Positions 17,090-25,893 are shown, counted from the stretch's first letter. The stretch: 64,000 bases of DNA from Aedoeadaptatus ivorii (GCF_900638585.1 NZ_LR134523.1:1080001-1144000); one strand, 5' to 3'. Program-made: numbers and translations. The notes: generated by a model from the sequence alone, not told the origin.

Positions 17090-17950
17090 CTAAGATGACT
17101 TTTCGGTGACACGATAAAATTTCATTACGAAACGCGCTCCCGCCGCCCCTTCTTCGACCTCGAGTTCTCCGCCGTTTTCTTCGGCAATCTTTTTCGCCAT
17201 GGCAAGCCCCAGGCCGAAGCCGTCGGAGTCCGGTGACTTGTAGAATCTGCGAAAGATCTTTTTTCGCTCTGCCGCGGGGATTCCCCCGCCGTCATCCTCT
17301 ACGGCAATAGAAGTATACAGAGGGTTCGAGGCGGAGGTGATGGCGATGCGGCTGCAGCCCGTTTGGAACGCGGCGTTTTTCAGTAGATTGATCAGCGCCT
17401 CTGAAATCCAATAAAAATCGCCGACGACGACCTCTTCGCCCATGTCGATTGCACAGGCAATATGCCGCGCATCTAACATATCTTCCACGATCTCTTTCGC
17501 ATACGCCGCCGCTTCGGCGAGGGGAAAGGGCGCCCGCACCATGCCGCCGCCCGCATCGAGACTCGCGAGCTTTAACAGATCGTCCGCCAAGGTATTCAGC
17601 CGCAGCAACTGCCTATACAATCCCTCGCTTTCGTCCGCATTACCGCGCCGCTCCAGCTGCAACAGTATCCCCGCGATGGGCGTCTTGATCTGATGGGCAA
17701 TGTCCTCTACATTCTGCGCCTGCCGCTTGGCAAGACTCTGCGTCTCTTCTCGCGCTTCTACCGCTTCTATAAACAGCTTTAAGATCTCGTCTTCGAGGAT
17801 CGAAAAATCGTCCTGCGCCATTTCCGCCCGATATCGGCCCCGGTTCATACCCTCTACCGACGACAAAAGCTGCGCAATGCGATTTCTCTTTCTGCGCTCC
17901 AGATATATATACAGACACACAAGGCTCGCACCCCATAAAAAAACAACCAT
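17090..17950 (-). CDS. Sensor histidine kinase with a single N-terminal membrane segment
   Basis: Start at 17950 is set by GGAG five bases upstream, overlapping the response-regulator stop; the open frame extends 42 codons further but those residues read as shadow sequence. The 286-residue protein begins with one TM (VVFLWGASLVCLYIYLERRK), then a short linker, the DHp helix with phospho-acceptor His (VEDIAHQIKTPIAG), and the ATPase domain with N box NLLKNAAFQ, DDGGGIP, and GFGLGLAMAKKIAEENGG. With almost no external domain it cannot bind an outside ligand by itself; kinases like this usually read the state of a partner ABC transporter, here the downstream one. Confidence 0.9.
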   Translation of the reverse strand: MVVFLWGASLVCLYIYLERRKRNRIAQLLSSVEGMNRGRYRAEMAQDDFSILEDEILKLFIEAVEAREETQSLAKRQAQNVEDIAHQIKTPIAGILLQLERRGNADESEGLYRQLLRLNTLADDLLKLASLDAGGGMVRAPFPLAEAAAYAKEIVEDMLDARHIACAIDMGEEVVVGDFYWISEALINLLKNAAFQTGCSRIAITSASNPLYTSIAVEDDGGGIPAAERKKIFRRFYKSPDSDGFGLGLAMAKKIAEENGGELEVEEGAAGARFVMKFYRVTEKSS

Positions 17951-17952
17951 AC

Positions 17953-18603
17953 TCACTCCATTCTGTACCCGATGCCGCGCACCGTGGTGATTACATCCTT
18001 TTCTGTCTTGTCCCGAATCCGCTTGATTGTCGCCGTCAAGGTATTGTCGTTCACGTAGTTTTCCCGCTCGTCCCAAAACCGCGCCAACAGCTGCTCTCTG
18101 GTAAAAATGCGGTTGGGATTACAGATAAAGTACGACAGGATCCGAAATTCCAGCGCCGTAAGATCGGCCACTTTGCCCCGGTATTCGATCGTTCCGCGTG
18201 TGGAATCGTAGCGGCAATCGCGATGGGTGCGGATTTTCCTTTCCCCCACCTCGCTTTCCCGAAGCCTCACGTCGATCCGCGCACGCAACACCCGCAAGTC
18301 GAAGGGCTTGGTGATGTAGTCGTCGGCTCCCCGATCCAAAGCGGAAGCGATAAACCCGGGATCGTCCTTTACGGTGGCGATGATGACTTTTGCGCCCGTC
18401 GCAGAGAGATAAGAGAGGAGTGCCATGCCATCGCCATCGGGCAGGTTCAGATCCAGTATCGCGAGATCATAAACCTCCTTTGGCAAATCATGCGCTGCGC
18501 GATACGAGCGCACCCATTTTGCGGCATAGTCCGCTTCGTTCAGAAATGCTTCGATCTCGGCGCCGATAATCGGATCGTCTTCTACAATCAGTATATTTTG
18601 CAT
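17953..18603 (-). CDS. OmpR/PhoB-family response regulator
   Basis: 216 residues from the ATG at 18603 (GGAGAGGCC upstream; an in-frame extension to 18669 has no site). Receiver domain: ILIVEDDPIIG with the acidic pair, phospho-acceptor Asp in LAILDLNLPDGDG, Thr in IIATVKDD, and Lys in DYITKPFD. Winged-helix DNA-binding domain: LTALEFRILSYFICNP, IFTREQLLARFWDE, NDNTLTATIKRIRDK and TVRGIGYRME. First gene of the regulator-kinase-ATPase-permease operon; it most likely controls that operon. Confidence 0.95.
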   Translation of the reverse strand: MQNILIVEDDPIIGAEIEAFLNEADYAAKWVRSYRAAHDLPKEVYDLAILDLNLPDGDGMALLSYLSATGAKVIIATVKDDPGFIASALDRGADDYITKPFDLRVLRARIDVRLRESEVGERKIRTHRDCRYDSTRGTIEYRGKVADLTALEFRILSYFICNPNRIFTREQLLARFWDERENYVNDNTLTATIKRIRDKTEKDVITTVRGIGYRME

Positions 18604-18669
18604 GGCCTCTCCTATCCAATCCTTTCGCGGTGGTTCGCATCTTCTTCCTATTATAATCCATCGCAACAT

Positions 18670-18714
18670 AAAAACCCCGGGAACGGGAAGTCTTTCCCCA
18701 TTCCGCAGGGTTTT
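18670..18714 (-). terminator. Terminator downstream of the SDR gene
   Basis: Long imperfect stem with outer arms AAAACCC / GGGTTTT and inner GGAA.GGGAA / TTCCC..TTCC around GTCT. On the minus strand it follows the SDR stop codon by ten bases and is trailed by TTTTTA. Confidence 0.7.
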
Positions 18715-18724
18715 CTACCCTATA

Positions 18725-19621
18725 TCAACTGCAGACGAATTGGCCGCCGTTGATGTGGATGGTCTGTCCGGTGATAAAGCTCGAACCCTTGGCCCAGGCC
18801 AAGAATACATAGGCCTCCGCCAGTTCGACGGGTTGTCCCGCCCGCTCCATCAGGGTATTCTTTCCGAAATTTTTAACGTGATCCGCCTCGAAGGTAGAGG
18901 GAATCAGCGGCGTCCAGATGGGCCCCGGTGCGACTTGGTTGACGCGGATCTTCTGTTCCGCCAGTTGTTGGGCGAGGGAGCGGGTAAAAGCGGTGATGGC
19001 GCCCTTGGTGGCGGAATAATCCAAAAGCAGAATATTGCCTTCATAGGCGGTCACCGACGCCGTGTTGATAATGCTCGCATATGCCTGCATATGGGGAAGC
19101 GCCGCCTGCACCATAAAGAACATGGAGAAGAGGTTTGTGCGGAAGGTGCGCACCAACTGCGCCTCGTCGATGTCGAGTATGCTCTCTTGCGGGTGCTGCT
19201 CGCCGGCGTTGTTGACGAGAATATCGATTTTTCCGAAGGCGTCGACGGTCTTTTCGACGGCCTCTTCGCAAAACGCCTTGTCCCCCACATCGCCGGTGAG
19301 AATGAGCGCTTCGGAGCCCGCGGCGCGGATTTCCTCGGCGGTTATCTCCGCGTCTTCGCATTCTTTTAGGAAGACGATGGCGACCTTCGCGCCTTCTTTC
19401 GCATAGGCGATCGCCACCGCACGGCCTATGCCGCTGTCGCCGCCGGTAACTACGGCGACTTTGTCCGAAAGCCGCCCCGCCCCCTCAAAATCGGCGTCGT
19501 ATACGGGTTCGGTTTGCATTTCTTCTTCTACCCCGGGCCGCGTGGGCAGCTGTTCGCCGGAAATTTCTTTTCCGACGCGTTCCAGTTCGTCAAAATATTG
19601 CGCTTCGTCGAATTTCGCCAT
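18725..19621 (-). CDS. Short-chain dehydrogenase/reductase, YhxC/YghA-like
   Basis: 298 residues from the ATG at 19621, which lies eight bases after AAAGGAG; the ATG two codons earlier is too close to the site. A roughly 50-residue N-terminal tail (TRPGVEEEMQTEPVYDADFEGAGRL-like, typical of the stress-induced subgroup) precedes a classical Rossmann domain: VVTGGDSGIGRAVAIAYA (cofactor site), ILVNNAG, NTAS, catalytic YSATK with Lys, and the VAPGPIWTPL loop. The last residues bear the family ending HINGGQ. Substrate unknown; relatives are general-stress NAD(P)-dependent reductases. Confidence 0.92.
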   Translation of the reverse strand: MAKFDEAQYFDELERVGKEISGEQLPTRPGVEEEMQTEPVYDADFEGAGRLSDKVAVVTGGDSGIGRAVAIAYAKEGAKVAIVFLKECEDAEITAEEIRAAGSEALILTGDVGDKAFCEEAVEKTVDAFGKIDILVNNAGEQHPQESILDIDEAQLVRTFRTNLFSMFFMVQAALPHMQAYASIINTASVTAYEGNILLLDYSATKGAITAFTRSLAQQLAEQKIRVNQVAPGPIWTPLIPSTFEADHVKNFGKNTLMERAGQPVELAEAYVFLAWAKGSSFITGQTIHINGGQFVCS

Positions 19622-19712
19622 AGTCATTCTCCTTTCGTATGCCTTTTATTTCTCTTTTCCCTTATACCCGCGATTGTGTATAAAAATATGAAATTTGCGT
19701 GTGTTCTCTCTG

Positions 19713-20312
19713 TTATTCCTTTTCTACAGCAAAAGGATCGGTATCGGGATTGCGATTCCAGATATATTCAATTTCTCGCGCTACGGCCTCTGCCGTGGAT
19801 ACGCCGTGATGGTCAGCAACAAATCCGAGTGCCATATCGATGCCGGCGGAAATCCCCGAGGCGGTATAATATTTCTCCGATATAGACCACCGCGCAGAAC
19901 TCTGCCAGTTTACCTGTGCGTTCGTCGATATCACCCAGTCCCATGCCATTTTATTACTCGTCGCATCCTTCCCGTCCAGCAATCCCGTCTTCGCCAACAG
20001 TGCCGAGCCGGTACAAACGGTCAGTACATTGGCTGCTTTTTGTGCAACCTCTCGCAATTTTCGAATAAATGCCACATTCCGAATCAATTCCCTGGTCCCC
20101 ATACCGCCCGGTACGAGCAGAATATCGAAAAGTGCAATATCATCGATTGCCTCGGTTTCTATCCGCGCTCCTTGTCTACTCACCTTAATGCCGCCTTCAA
20201 AAGACACATATCGCAATGTATAGCGATCGTTCATACGCCCGAAAACCTGTACGGGCCCAAAGGCATCCAGTGTCTCAAAATCGTCGAACAACAATACACA
20301 TATTTTGTTCAT
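19713..20312 (-). CDS. DJ-1/PfpI-family protein (glutamine amidotransferase-like)
   Basis: Start at 20312 follows GGGAGGTGGCT. The 199-residue protein has the DJ-1/PfpI fold: KICVLLFDDFETLDAFGPVQVF, a conserved acidic turn, DILLVPGGMGTRE, and the nucleophile elbow VLTVCTGSALLAKTGLLDG with Cys. The later GISAGIDMALGFV is the segment shared with isonitrile hydratase-like and AraC-associated amidotransferase-like members. It has no DNA-binding domain. Likely activity is a small-molecule hydratase or glyoxalase-type reaction; this is family inference only. It stands alone between terminators. Confidence 0.88.
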   Translation of the reverse strand: MNKICVLLFDDFETLDAFGPVQVFGRMNDRYTLRYVSFEGGIKVSRQGARIETEAIDDIALFDILLVPGGMGTRELIRNVAFIRKLREVAQKAANVLTVCTGSALLAKTGLLDGKDATSNKMAWDWVISTNAQVNWQSSARWSISEKYYTASGISAGIDMALGFVADHHGVSTAEAVAREIEYIWNRNPDTDPFAVEKE

Positions 20313-20393
20313 AGCCACCTCCCAAATCATTTTACTGCGATACTGTATCTGTATCCGATTTTAATGTATCCGAACCTCAGAATTGCGAGCAAT

Positions 20394-20427
20394 AAAAAAA
20401 TCCCCGACGCCGATGCATCGAGGATTT
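20394..20427 (-). terminator. Terminator of the TetR operon
   Basis: Stem AAATCCCCGA / TCGAGGATTT (one mismatch) with a ten-base loop, five bases past the stop of the gene ending at 20432; seven T follow on the minus strand. Confidence 0.75.
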
Positions 20428-20431
20428 ACGG

Positions 20432-21496
20432 TTATGCGATTTGTCTCTGTCCTTTTTTGATCCGCACGAAGAGCCATATCAAGCCGACCCCCAAGAGGAT
20501 GTGTCCCATGCCGGATACCCCCGAAAGCGCCGCTTCCGAAATCGTACCCGCGCCTTCTGCCACGACGTCGTAGATGCCGTAAGCGAGCATGGCGGCGAGG
20601 GTCCATACCAGGCCGATGTTGTAAAGATAAAACGGCCGGCGGAATCGCGCAAGCGTCTTTGCATCCGATGTGCGCACGAATAGATACGCGATCAAAAGCA
20701 CCATCAAGCCCAGCGCCAGGGTATGCACGTGAAGTTTGCTCAAATGGCTGGGGGCGGTATAACCGAAAAACTTGGTGAACTCCCGGTACCATACTCCGCC
20801 CACGAGGCCCATCACCCCAAAGGTAAGGGCCTGGTCCAAAATGCTCTCGGCGCCGAATGCGGGGACGAAGTGGCGGAATCCCACCACGACGATGCCCACA
20901 TAGGCCAATGTCTTCGGCATCATAAGTGCCCCCACGGCGGGCCGGGTGTCCGCCCATAGGACGACGGGGATATAGAAGGCAAAACTCAAGAAGATCAGCA
21001 GGCTCATGTATTGGAGTCCCGCTTTGTGGCGATGGCGATAGGTCCATAGGATCAGGAGTATCCCCATAATCGCAAAGGGAATGTTTCGCACAATTCCCAT
21101 GGTATAGTCGCCGGGCATGCTGCCCCAGCCATTTTGCGGCAAGAGCACGCAGACAATGCGAACCGCGGCGAGGACGAGGATCGCCGCCATTTTTTTCTTG
21201 TCCGAATCGCCGCTTTGGGCCTTGTAATAGAAGTAAAAGAGCACATAAAAGATCGTCATGGTAATGCTCGTCACAAATTGTCCCATAGAGAGGGCGCGTT
21301 CATAGGCGCCGAATCCGCCGGGACTCATATGGGAAAGGATGCGGGGAATCAGATGAAAGGCATCCCCCGCTCCCAACAGCACCGCCATCCAACCGAACAG
21401 CTTTGCCCCTTCTTTGCGGGTAAAGAGCAGGCGCACGCCCAACCCGATGACCACGCACAGATAGAATACATCGAATAAAGATTCACCGAGTGCCAT
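20432..21496 (-). CDS. Ten-or-more-TM membrane protein with C-terminal DUF2871-like region
   Basis: 354 residues from ATG 21496 (a TTG one codon earlier is also possible; AAAGGAGG lies upstream). The N-terminal two thirds has about seven hydrophobic segments with DAFHLIPRILSHMS, a motif of an uncharacterised membrane family. The last 130 residues (SHLSKLHVHTLALGLMVLLI, GMGHILLGVGLIWLF) resemble DUF2871. The histidine in KLHVHT is a conserved feature and could bind a metal or heme, but this is not established. The start overlaps the tetR stop, so its expression is coupled to the regulator. No function is known. Confidence 0.7.
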   Translation of the reverse strand: MALGESLFDVFYLCVVIGLGVRLLFTRKEGAKLFGWMAVLLGAGDAFHLIPRILSHMSPGGFGAYERALSMGQFVTSITMTIFYVLFYFYYKAQSGDSDKKKMAAILVLAAVRIVCVLLPQNGWGSMPGDYTMGIVRNIPFAIMGILLILWTYRHRHKAGLQYMSLLIFLSFAFYIPVVLWADTRPAVGALMMPKTLAYVGIVVVGFRHFVPAFGAESILDQALTFGVMGLVGGVWYREFTKFFGYTAPSHLSKLHVHTLALGLMVLLIAYLFVRTSDAKTLARFRRPFYLYNIGLVWTLAAMLAYGIYDVVAEGAGTISEAALSGVSGMGHILLGVGLIWLFVRIKKGQRQIA

Positions 21497-22064
21497 CAAT
21501 GTGCACCCCTCCTTTCAGCCACGCTGCGTACTGCTTATAGTGCCGCACAAATTCCTGCGCGTCCCACTTCTCCAAAAAATTTCGTTGAATCAGATTGTGC
21601 ACGACGGCCTTTATAAACTGCATCTCTTCCCGATACAGATACCGATCCCTGTCGCTCGCACCGGCGGCCGCGCTCTTCCGATACGCCTGCCAGCCTTCTT
21701 CGAGCCCCGGGGTCCAGTACAAAAATCGGTTCTTATAGATGCCGTAATTGCCCTCGACAAACAAGATCTCCGCCAAGCGGTCGCCATATTCCTCCAGAGC
21801 GGCGAAGACGTCGCCCTCTTGTTCGGTCAATAGCGCCATAAACAGATCGTGAATGTCTACGGTCTCGCGGTCGAGGATGGTAAAATACGCCTCTTCGAGA
21901 TTCTCGAAGTACTGGTAAAAGCTGCCGCGGGCGATCTCCGACGCCTCGACGATTTCCTTTACATTCGCCTCGAAAATCGTCTTGGTCTGAAACGTGTGCT
22001 TCAGCACCTCGAGAATCCGCGCCTGTTTTTCTTCGCTCAGATTATAAAAGGTCGCCTTGGGCAT
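21483..22064 (-). CDS. TetR/AcrR-family transcriptional regulator
   Basis: 193 residues from ATG 22064, preceded by GGGGAGGCGTATGCG; longer frames lack a site. Helix-turn-helix at the N terminus: EEKQARILEVLKHTFQ, NVKEIVEASEIARGSFYQYFENLEEAYFTILD, a standard TetR pattern. The C-terminal ligand domain is not assignable. It is sandwiched between two membrane-protein genes with overlaps at both ends (22042-22064 and 21483-21496). Two identical-half palindromes in the operon promoter are its likely operators, so it should repress its own operon until a small molecule or lipid binds. Confidence 0.9.
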   Translation of the reverse strand: MPKATFYNLSEEKQARILEVLKHTFQTKTIFEANVKEIVEASEIARGSFYQYFENLEEAYFTILDRETVDIHDLFMALLTEQEGDVFAALEEYGDRLAEILFVEGNYGIYKNRFLYWTPGLEEGWQAYRKSAAAGASDRDRYLYREEMQFIKAVVHNLIQRNFLEKWDAQEFVRHYKQYAAWLKGGVHIDGTR

Positions 22065-22479
22065 CGCATACGCCTCCCCGTGCAAACAGTTGACAGAAAT
22101 ACTTGACTCCGGCGGCAAAGAGCGCCGCACCGAGTCCGGTATAGAATACCGCAAAAAAGAGCGTCGGAAGCAACGCGGACTTGCGCAACAAAATGCCGAA
22201 AGTCATCATAAACGCCATAATCAAATAGCTCTTTTTGTCAAAAAACGACCACGGGCGAATGGCGGCCTCGTCCATCATTCCGATGCGCACGCGGTTTTTT
22301 TCTTGTAGCGACGAAAAGATCTTGCTGTAAAAAATAAAGCCGATCGCCGCACTTACGGGCAACCACCACAAAGCGGCGCCTTCTAATGCGATTTGTGCGC
22401 CAACGCCGATCTTTAATACCATAGATCCCGCCAAGATCCACAACAGACCGGCGACGGCTGCGAGTGTATTGCGTTTCAA
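22042..22479 (-). CDS. Small four-TM membrane protein, first gene of TetR operon
   Basis: 145 residues with hydrophobic segments near 5-22, 30-50, 85-100 and 105-125 (LWILAGSMVLKIGV, WWLPVSAAIGFIFYSK, SYLIMAFMMTFGILLRKS, LPTLFFAVFYTGLGAALFAAGVKYF). The layout with RVRIGMMDEAAIRPWSFFDKKSYLI between TMs 2 and 3 is that of a small uncharacterised family often found with TetR regulators. AAAGGAGGAATT precedes the ATG. Its 3' end overlaps tetR by 23 bases. Function unknown. Confidence 0.8.
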   Translation of the reverse strand: MKRNTLAAVAGLLWILAGSMVLKIGVGAQIALEGAALWWLPVSAAIGFIFYSKIFSSLQEKNRVRIGMMDEAAIRPWSFFDKKSYLIMAFMMTFGILLRKSALLPTLFFAVFYTGLGAALFAAGVKYFCQLFARGGVCDAQGDLL

Positions 22480-22498
22480 AATAATTCCTCCTTTATAA

Positions 22499-22545
22499 AT
22501 GACGATGTGTCATCTATGGTTTTAGTATATATGACACCGCGTCAT
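22499..22545. promoter_or_regulatory. Two ATGAC-N5-GTCAT operators, centres 32 bp apart
   Basis: ATGACGATGTGTCAT at 22499-22513 and ATGACACCGCGTCAT at 22531-22545: identical five-base half-sites, different spacers. The distal copy lies between the -35 and -10 boxes of the operon promoter and the proximal copy just downstream of the -10. The 32-bp centre spacing is close to three helical turns. TetR operators are typically 15-bp palindromes, so these are the probable sites of the TetR regulator of this operon. Confidence 0.8.
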
Positions 22546-22553
22546 TTTTTCAA
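22524..22553 (-). promoter_or_regulatory. Predicted promoter of the TetR operon
   Basis: On the minus strand, -35 TTGAAA (22553-22548), 18-base spacer, -10 TATACT (22529-22524), about 45 bases before the first start codon. One operator fills the spacer. Confidence 0.65.
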
Positions 22554-22605
22554 GGGATTTTTTAATATTTCGCGATATTTCTGCACATTAGAATGTTGCG
22601 CAATA

Positions 22606-22634
22606 AAAAAGACCGGGGTCACTCCCGATCTTTT
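22606..22634 (-). terminator. Terminator of arsM
   Basis: Stem AAAGACCGGG / CCCGATCTTT (one mismatch), a few bases after the arsM stop codon, followed by TTTTTT on the minus strand. Confidence 0.75.
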
Positions 22635-22638
22635 GCCC

Positions 22639-23703
22639 TTAACAGCAGCAGCTGCCGGATTCGCCTTCCGATGCGGATTCCGCCGCCGCGGGAACGCTGC
22701 CGCAACCCTCGAAGGGGCCGAAATGGCGGGAACGATCGCCGATGATTTCAAAATACTTGCCAAAGCGCGTATTTTCTACCATACAGCAGCTATTGCCGCA
22801 GACGCGCAGCGGCAGATCCTTGATAAAGCGGTGATGGTCGTCCAAGTCGAAGTAATTTTCGCTCCCCAAGATCCCCCCGCGATAGATGGCCACTTGGCCG
22901 TATTCTTCGCAGATGTCTTCGATATATTCGGGGTGCTTGATGGCGCGAATGGTGGCGGAACTGAAGCCGATATTGCCGATCTTCTCCTCGATCTCGGCAT
23001 TGCCGATGTCCGCCTTTACATTTTTGATATAGCGGAAGTCCTTCCAACCCACACTCTGCATCAGCCGGCGAAAGTCCTCGCTATACATGGCGCCGCCCAG
23101 GCACTCGCCGCGGAGCATTTCGTCGTTCGAAATCGCCTCGGGCACGCGGCGGTCGGCGAAGATGTCGGAGAAGTAGAGCTCGCCGCCGGTCTTCAGAACT
23201 CGCCAGATTTCGCGGAATACGGATTCTTTATCGGGCGAGAGGTTGATGACGCAGTTGGAGATGACGACGTCTATCGATTCGTCTTCGATGCCCATGGCGG
23301 CGAGGTCTTCGATAAAGCCTTTCTTAAATTCGACGTTCGAAGCGGAAAATCCGAACGCCTTGGCCATTTCGTCGCGGTAGCGCTTGGCGATAGCCAATTG
23401 ATCGTCGTTCATATCCACGCCGATTACTTTGCCGGATTCGCCTACCAACTTCGATACGGTGTAGACATCGACGCCCGTACCGCAACCCAGATCCAAAACG
23501 GTGCAGCCCTCGAGCGCCAGCGGAATGGGAGATCCGCACCCGTAAAAGCGCTTTACGATCTCGGGGTGGATCTTCGCCTGTACCTCGGCGATATGTGCCG
23601 GCACCGCATCCAAGGAACAACAGATATTGGTCTCCATTGTCCCTTCTTTTTCTACAGTGATCTTGCTGTAATAGTCTTTGACTTCCTGTCTAATGTCGCT
23701 CAT
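22639..23703 (-). CDS. arsM: Arsenite S-adenosylmethionine methyltransferase
   Basis: 354 residues; methylates As(III) to methylated, partly volatile species. SAM motif VLDLGCGTGVDVYTVSKLVG with VIGVDMNDDQ. Arsenic-binding cysteines match the family: a CC pair at 28-29, Cys in VISNCVINLSPDKE, and Cys in RGECLGGAMYSEDF. The C-terminal extension has VCGNSCCMVENTRF and the protein ends in a CCC tail, which may bind arsenic. No arsR or arsB is adjacent; the gene is flanked by its own terminator and an AT-rich leader. GGAGATACC precedes the ATG. Monothiol-rich ends of this type occur in many anaerobe ArsM proteins. Confidence 0.93.
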   Translation of the reverse strand: MSDIRQEVKDYYSKITVEKEGTMETNICCSLDAVPAHIAEVQAKIHPEIVKRFYGCGSPIPLALEGCTVLDLGCGTGVDVYTVSKLVGESGKVIGVDMNDDQLAIAKRYRDEMAKAFGFSASNVEFKKGFIEDLAAMGIEDESIDVVISNCVINLSPDKESVFREIWRVLKTGGELYFSDIFADRRVPEAISNDEMLRGECLGGAMYSEDFRRLMQSVGWKDFRYIKNVKADIGNAEIEEKIGNIGFSSATIRAIKHPEYIEDICEEYGQVAIYRGGILGSENYFDLDDHHRFIKDLPLRVCGNSCCMVENTRFGKYFEIIGDRSRHFGPFEGCGSVPAAAESASEGESGSCCC

Positions 23704-24012
23704 GGTATCTCCTTTTGTTTCTTAGTTTGCACCACATATTCTGTAGCGGCTCTGTAGCTTAAAATGACAATCGAAATATTTGCACTTAACCCGTATATAA
23801 TTTTATTATAGCACGATCATTGGCAGTAAAAACGCGCTTTGTGTGGGTCCACCGTCTCTAAACTTGTTCTTTTTGGTATTAACATATATAATTGCGCTAT
23901 GGTTTTCTTTTATTCTCGAGAACTCAAGAATATTTTGGGTATGCTTTTTAATATCAAGACGATTTTTCCTTTTAAGACGATTACACGAAACACACAGAAA
24001 AGGAGGCTGTAT

Positions 24013-25893
24013 ATGAAACGACGATCACTCGCGCTCGTTTTGGCAATGCTTACGATGCTCTTGTCGATTCCCGTCTACGCCGCTTCCGAAAAGGGAACCA
24101 TTACCTTCGGCGATGCGGGCTGGGAGAGCAACAAATTCCACAACGCCGTGGCGGGCAAAGTGGCAAAAGAAGTGTATGACTACGATTGGGAAGAAACGCC
24201 CGGTTCTTCTGCCGTGGTGCACGAAGGGCTGTTGATCGGCGAAATCGACGTGCAAATGGAAGAATGGACCGACAATCTGCCCAAGTACTTAGCGGATCTG
24301 GATGCGGGCAAGCTTCAAGAACTCGGCATCAACTTCGACGACAACTACCAGGGCATTTACGTGCCCCGCTACGTGATCGAAGGCGATCCCGAACGGGGGA
24401 TCGAACCCACCGCGCCCGATCTGAAGCACATTCGGGATCTCAAGCAATATCCCGAAGTCTTCGCCGATCCGGAAAACCCGTCGAAGGGCAGAATGTACGG
24501 CGCCATCACAGGCTGGGAAGTGGACAATATCTTACAGCGCAAGTTCGCTCACTACGGCTTGGACGAGAGCTTCGTCTACTTCAGCCCCGGTTCCGACACG
24601 GCGCTGCAAACCGCGATTATCGATGCCTACGACAAGGGCGAACCGGTGGCGGCCTACTACTGGGAACCGACGGCCCTTTTGGGAATGTACGATATGGTGC
24701 TCTTGGAAGACGAACCCTATCGCGACGAAGCCGCGTTTAACGCCGGCGAAACGGAACTGCCGCCTATGCGGGTTACCGTCGGCGTAAGCAACGCCTTTTA
24801 CGACGATCCGAAAAACGCCGATATGGTGCAGTTTCTCGAGAAATACCATACCTCCAGCGAACTCACCTCCGAAGCCCTCGCCTATATGGAAGAAAACAAG
24901 GCGAACTACGAGGAAACGGCGGAATGGTTTTTGAAGGAACACGACGAACTCGTAGACGACTGGTTAAACGAAGAAGACGCCGCCACACTCCGCGAAGCCC
25001 TCGATGAAAAGGGCGGCAAAGGGCGGCGCTCTATCTACGACTTTCCCGTTCAATTGCCCATAGACTTCACTGCCATCGATAAATCCGTACGCGACTTCAG
25101 CGTCAAACACGACGGGTTCTTTGGCGCCGTCACTCGCGGCCTTACGGACTTCGTAAACGCCATTCAGTCCGTACTGGAATTTATCCCCTGGTTCGTGCTG
25201 ATCGCGGCGGTGTTTTTCGCCACGTGGAAGCTATTGGGAAAAATTTCTACCGCCCTCCTCTACGCTGTCCTCCTCTTTTTGGTGGGCGCCGTGGGCTATT
25301 GGGATATGATGAATGAAACCTTGGCGATCATCATCGCATCGGTACTCATTTCGCTGTTGCTGGGCTTTCCCCTGGGGGTATTGATCTCCGCCAGCGAACG
25401 CGCCGACCGCATCGTGCGCCCGATTTTAGATACCATGCAGACCATGCCCGTCTTCGTGTATCTGATCCCCGCGCTGCTCTTCTTCGGCTTGGGAAAAGCG
25501 CCCGGCGTCATCGCCACCACAATCTATGCGGTGGTCCCCATGATCCGACTGACCAGCCTCGGCATCCGCGGCATCGACCCCGAAGTCGTAGAGGCTTCGG
25601 TCGCATTCGGCTCCACCTGGATGCAGTCGCTCCTCAAGGTAAAAATCCCCCAAGCACTCCCCACCATTATGACCGGCATCAACCAAACCCTGATGATGGC
25701 GATCTCTATGGTCGTGACCACCTCTATGATCGGCGTACGGGGCTTAGGCATGGAAGTCTTAGACGGCGTCAACAAAATCGAAATCGGCCGTGGACTGATT
25801 TCGGGCATCGCCGTCGTCATTATAGCCGTCATCTTAGACCGCATTACCCAAGGTTTTGTAAAACAAAGCGAGGTGAAACACGATGGAAGATAG
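24013..25893 (+). CDS. Betaine/proline-type ABC transporter, substrate-binding protein fused to permease
   Basis: The ATG at 24013 follows AAAAGGAGGCTGTAT; the frame is open 58 codons upstream but those have no site. Of 626 residues, 1-25 form a signal peptide (AYA before ASEKG), about 25-310 are an OpuAC-like binding domain (ITFGDAGWESNKFHNAVAG, AAYYWEPTALLGMYD with the aromatic pocket), 345-400 a linker, and 415-615 a permease of the ProW/OpuAB family with the EAA-type loop EVVEASVAFGSTWMQSLLKVKIPQ (read in two parts). Normally the binding protein is fused at the C terminus of the permease (OpuABC) or separate; here it is N-terminal. Imports osmoprotectants such as glycine betaine. It overlaps the ATPase gene by 11 bases. 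Confidence 0.9.
   Translation: MKRRSLALVLAMLTMLLSIPVYAASEKGTITFGDAGWESNKFHNAVAGKVAKEVYDYDWEETPGSSAVVHEGLLIGEIDVQMEEWTDNLPKYLADLDAGKLQELGINFDDNYQGIYVPRYVIEGDPERGIEPTAPDLKHIRDLKQYPEVFADPENPSKGRMYGAITGWEVDNILQRKFAHYGLDESFVYFSPGSDTALQTAIIDAYDKGEPVAAYYWEPTALLGMYDMVLLEDEPYRDEAAFNAGETELPPMRVTVGVSNAFYDDPKNADMVQFLEKYHTSSELTSEALAYMEENKANYEETAEWFLKEHDELVDDWLNEEDAATLREALDEKGGKGRRSIYDFPVQLPIDFTAIDKSVRDFSVKHDGFFGAVTRGLTDFVNAIQSVLEFIPWFVLIAAVFFATWKLLGKISTALLYAVLLFLVGAVGYWDMMNETLAIIIASVLISLLLGFPLGVLISASERADRIVRPILDTMQTMPVFVYLIPALLFFGLGKAPGVIATTIYAVVPMIRLTSLGIRGIDPEVVEASVAFGSTWMQSLLKVKIPQALPTIMTGINQTLMMAISMVVTTSMIGVRGLGMEVLDGVNKIEIGRGLISGIAVVIIAVILDRITQGFVKQSEVKHDGR

Noticed and set aside
23839-24012. In-frame upstream extension of the betaine binding-protein gene
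   Set aside because: A strong ribosome site and a proper signal peptide begin at 24013; the extension is AT-rich, without a site, and reads like leader DNA.
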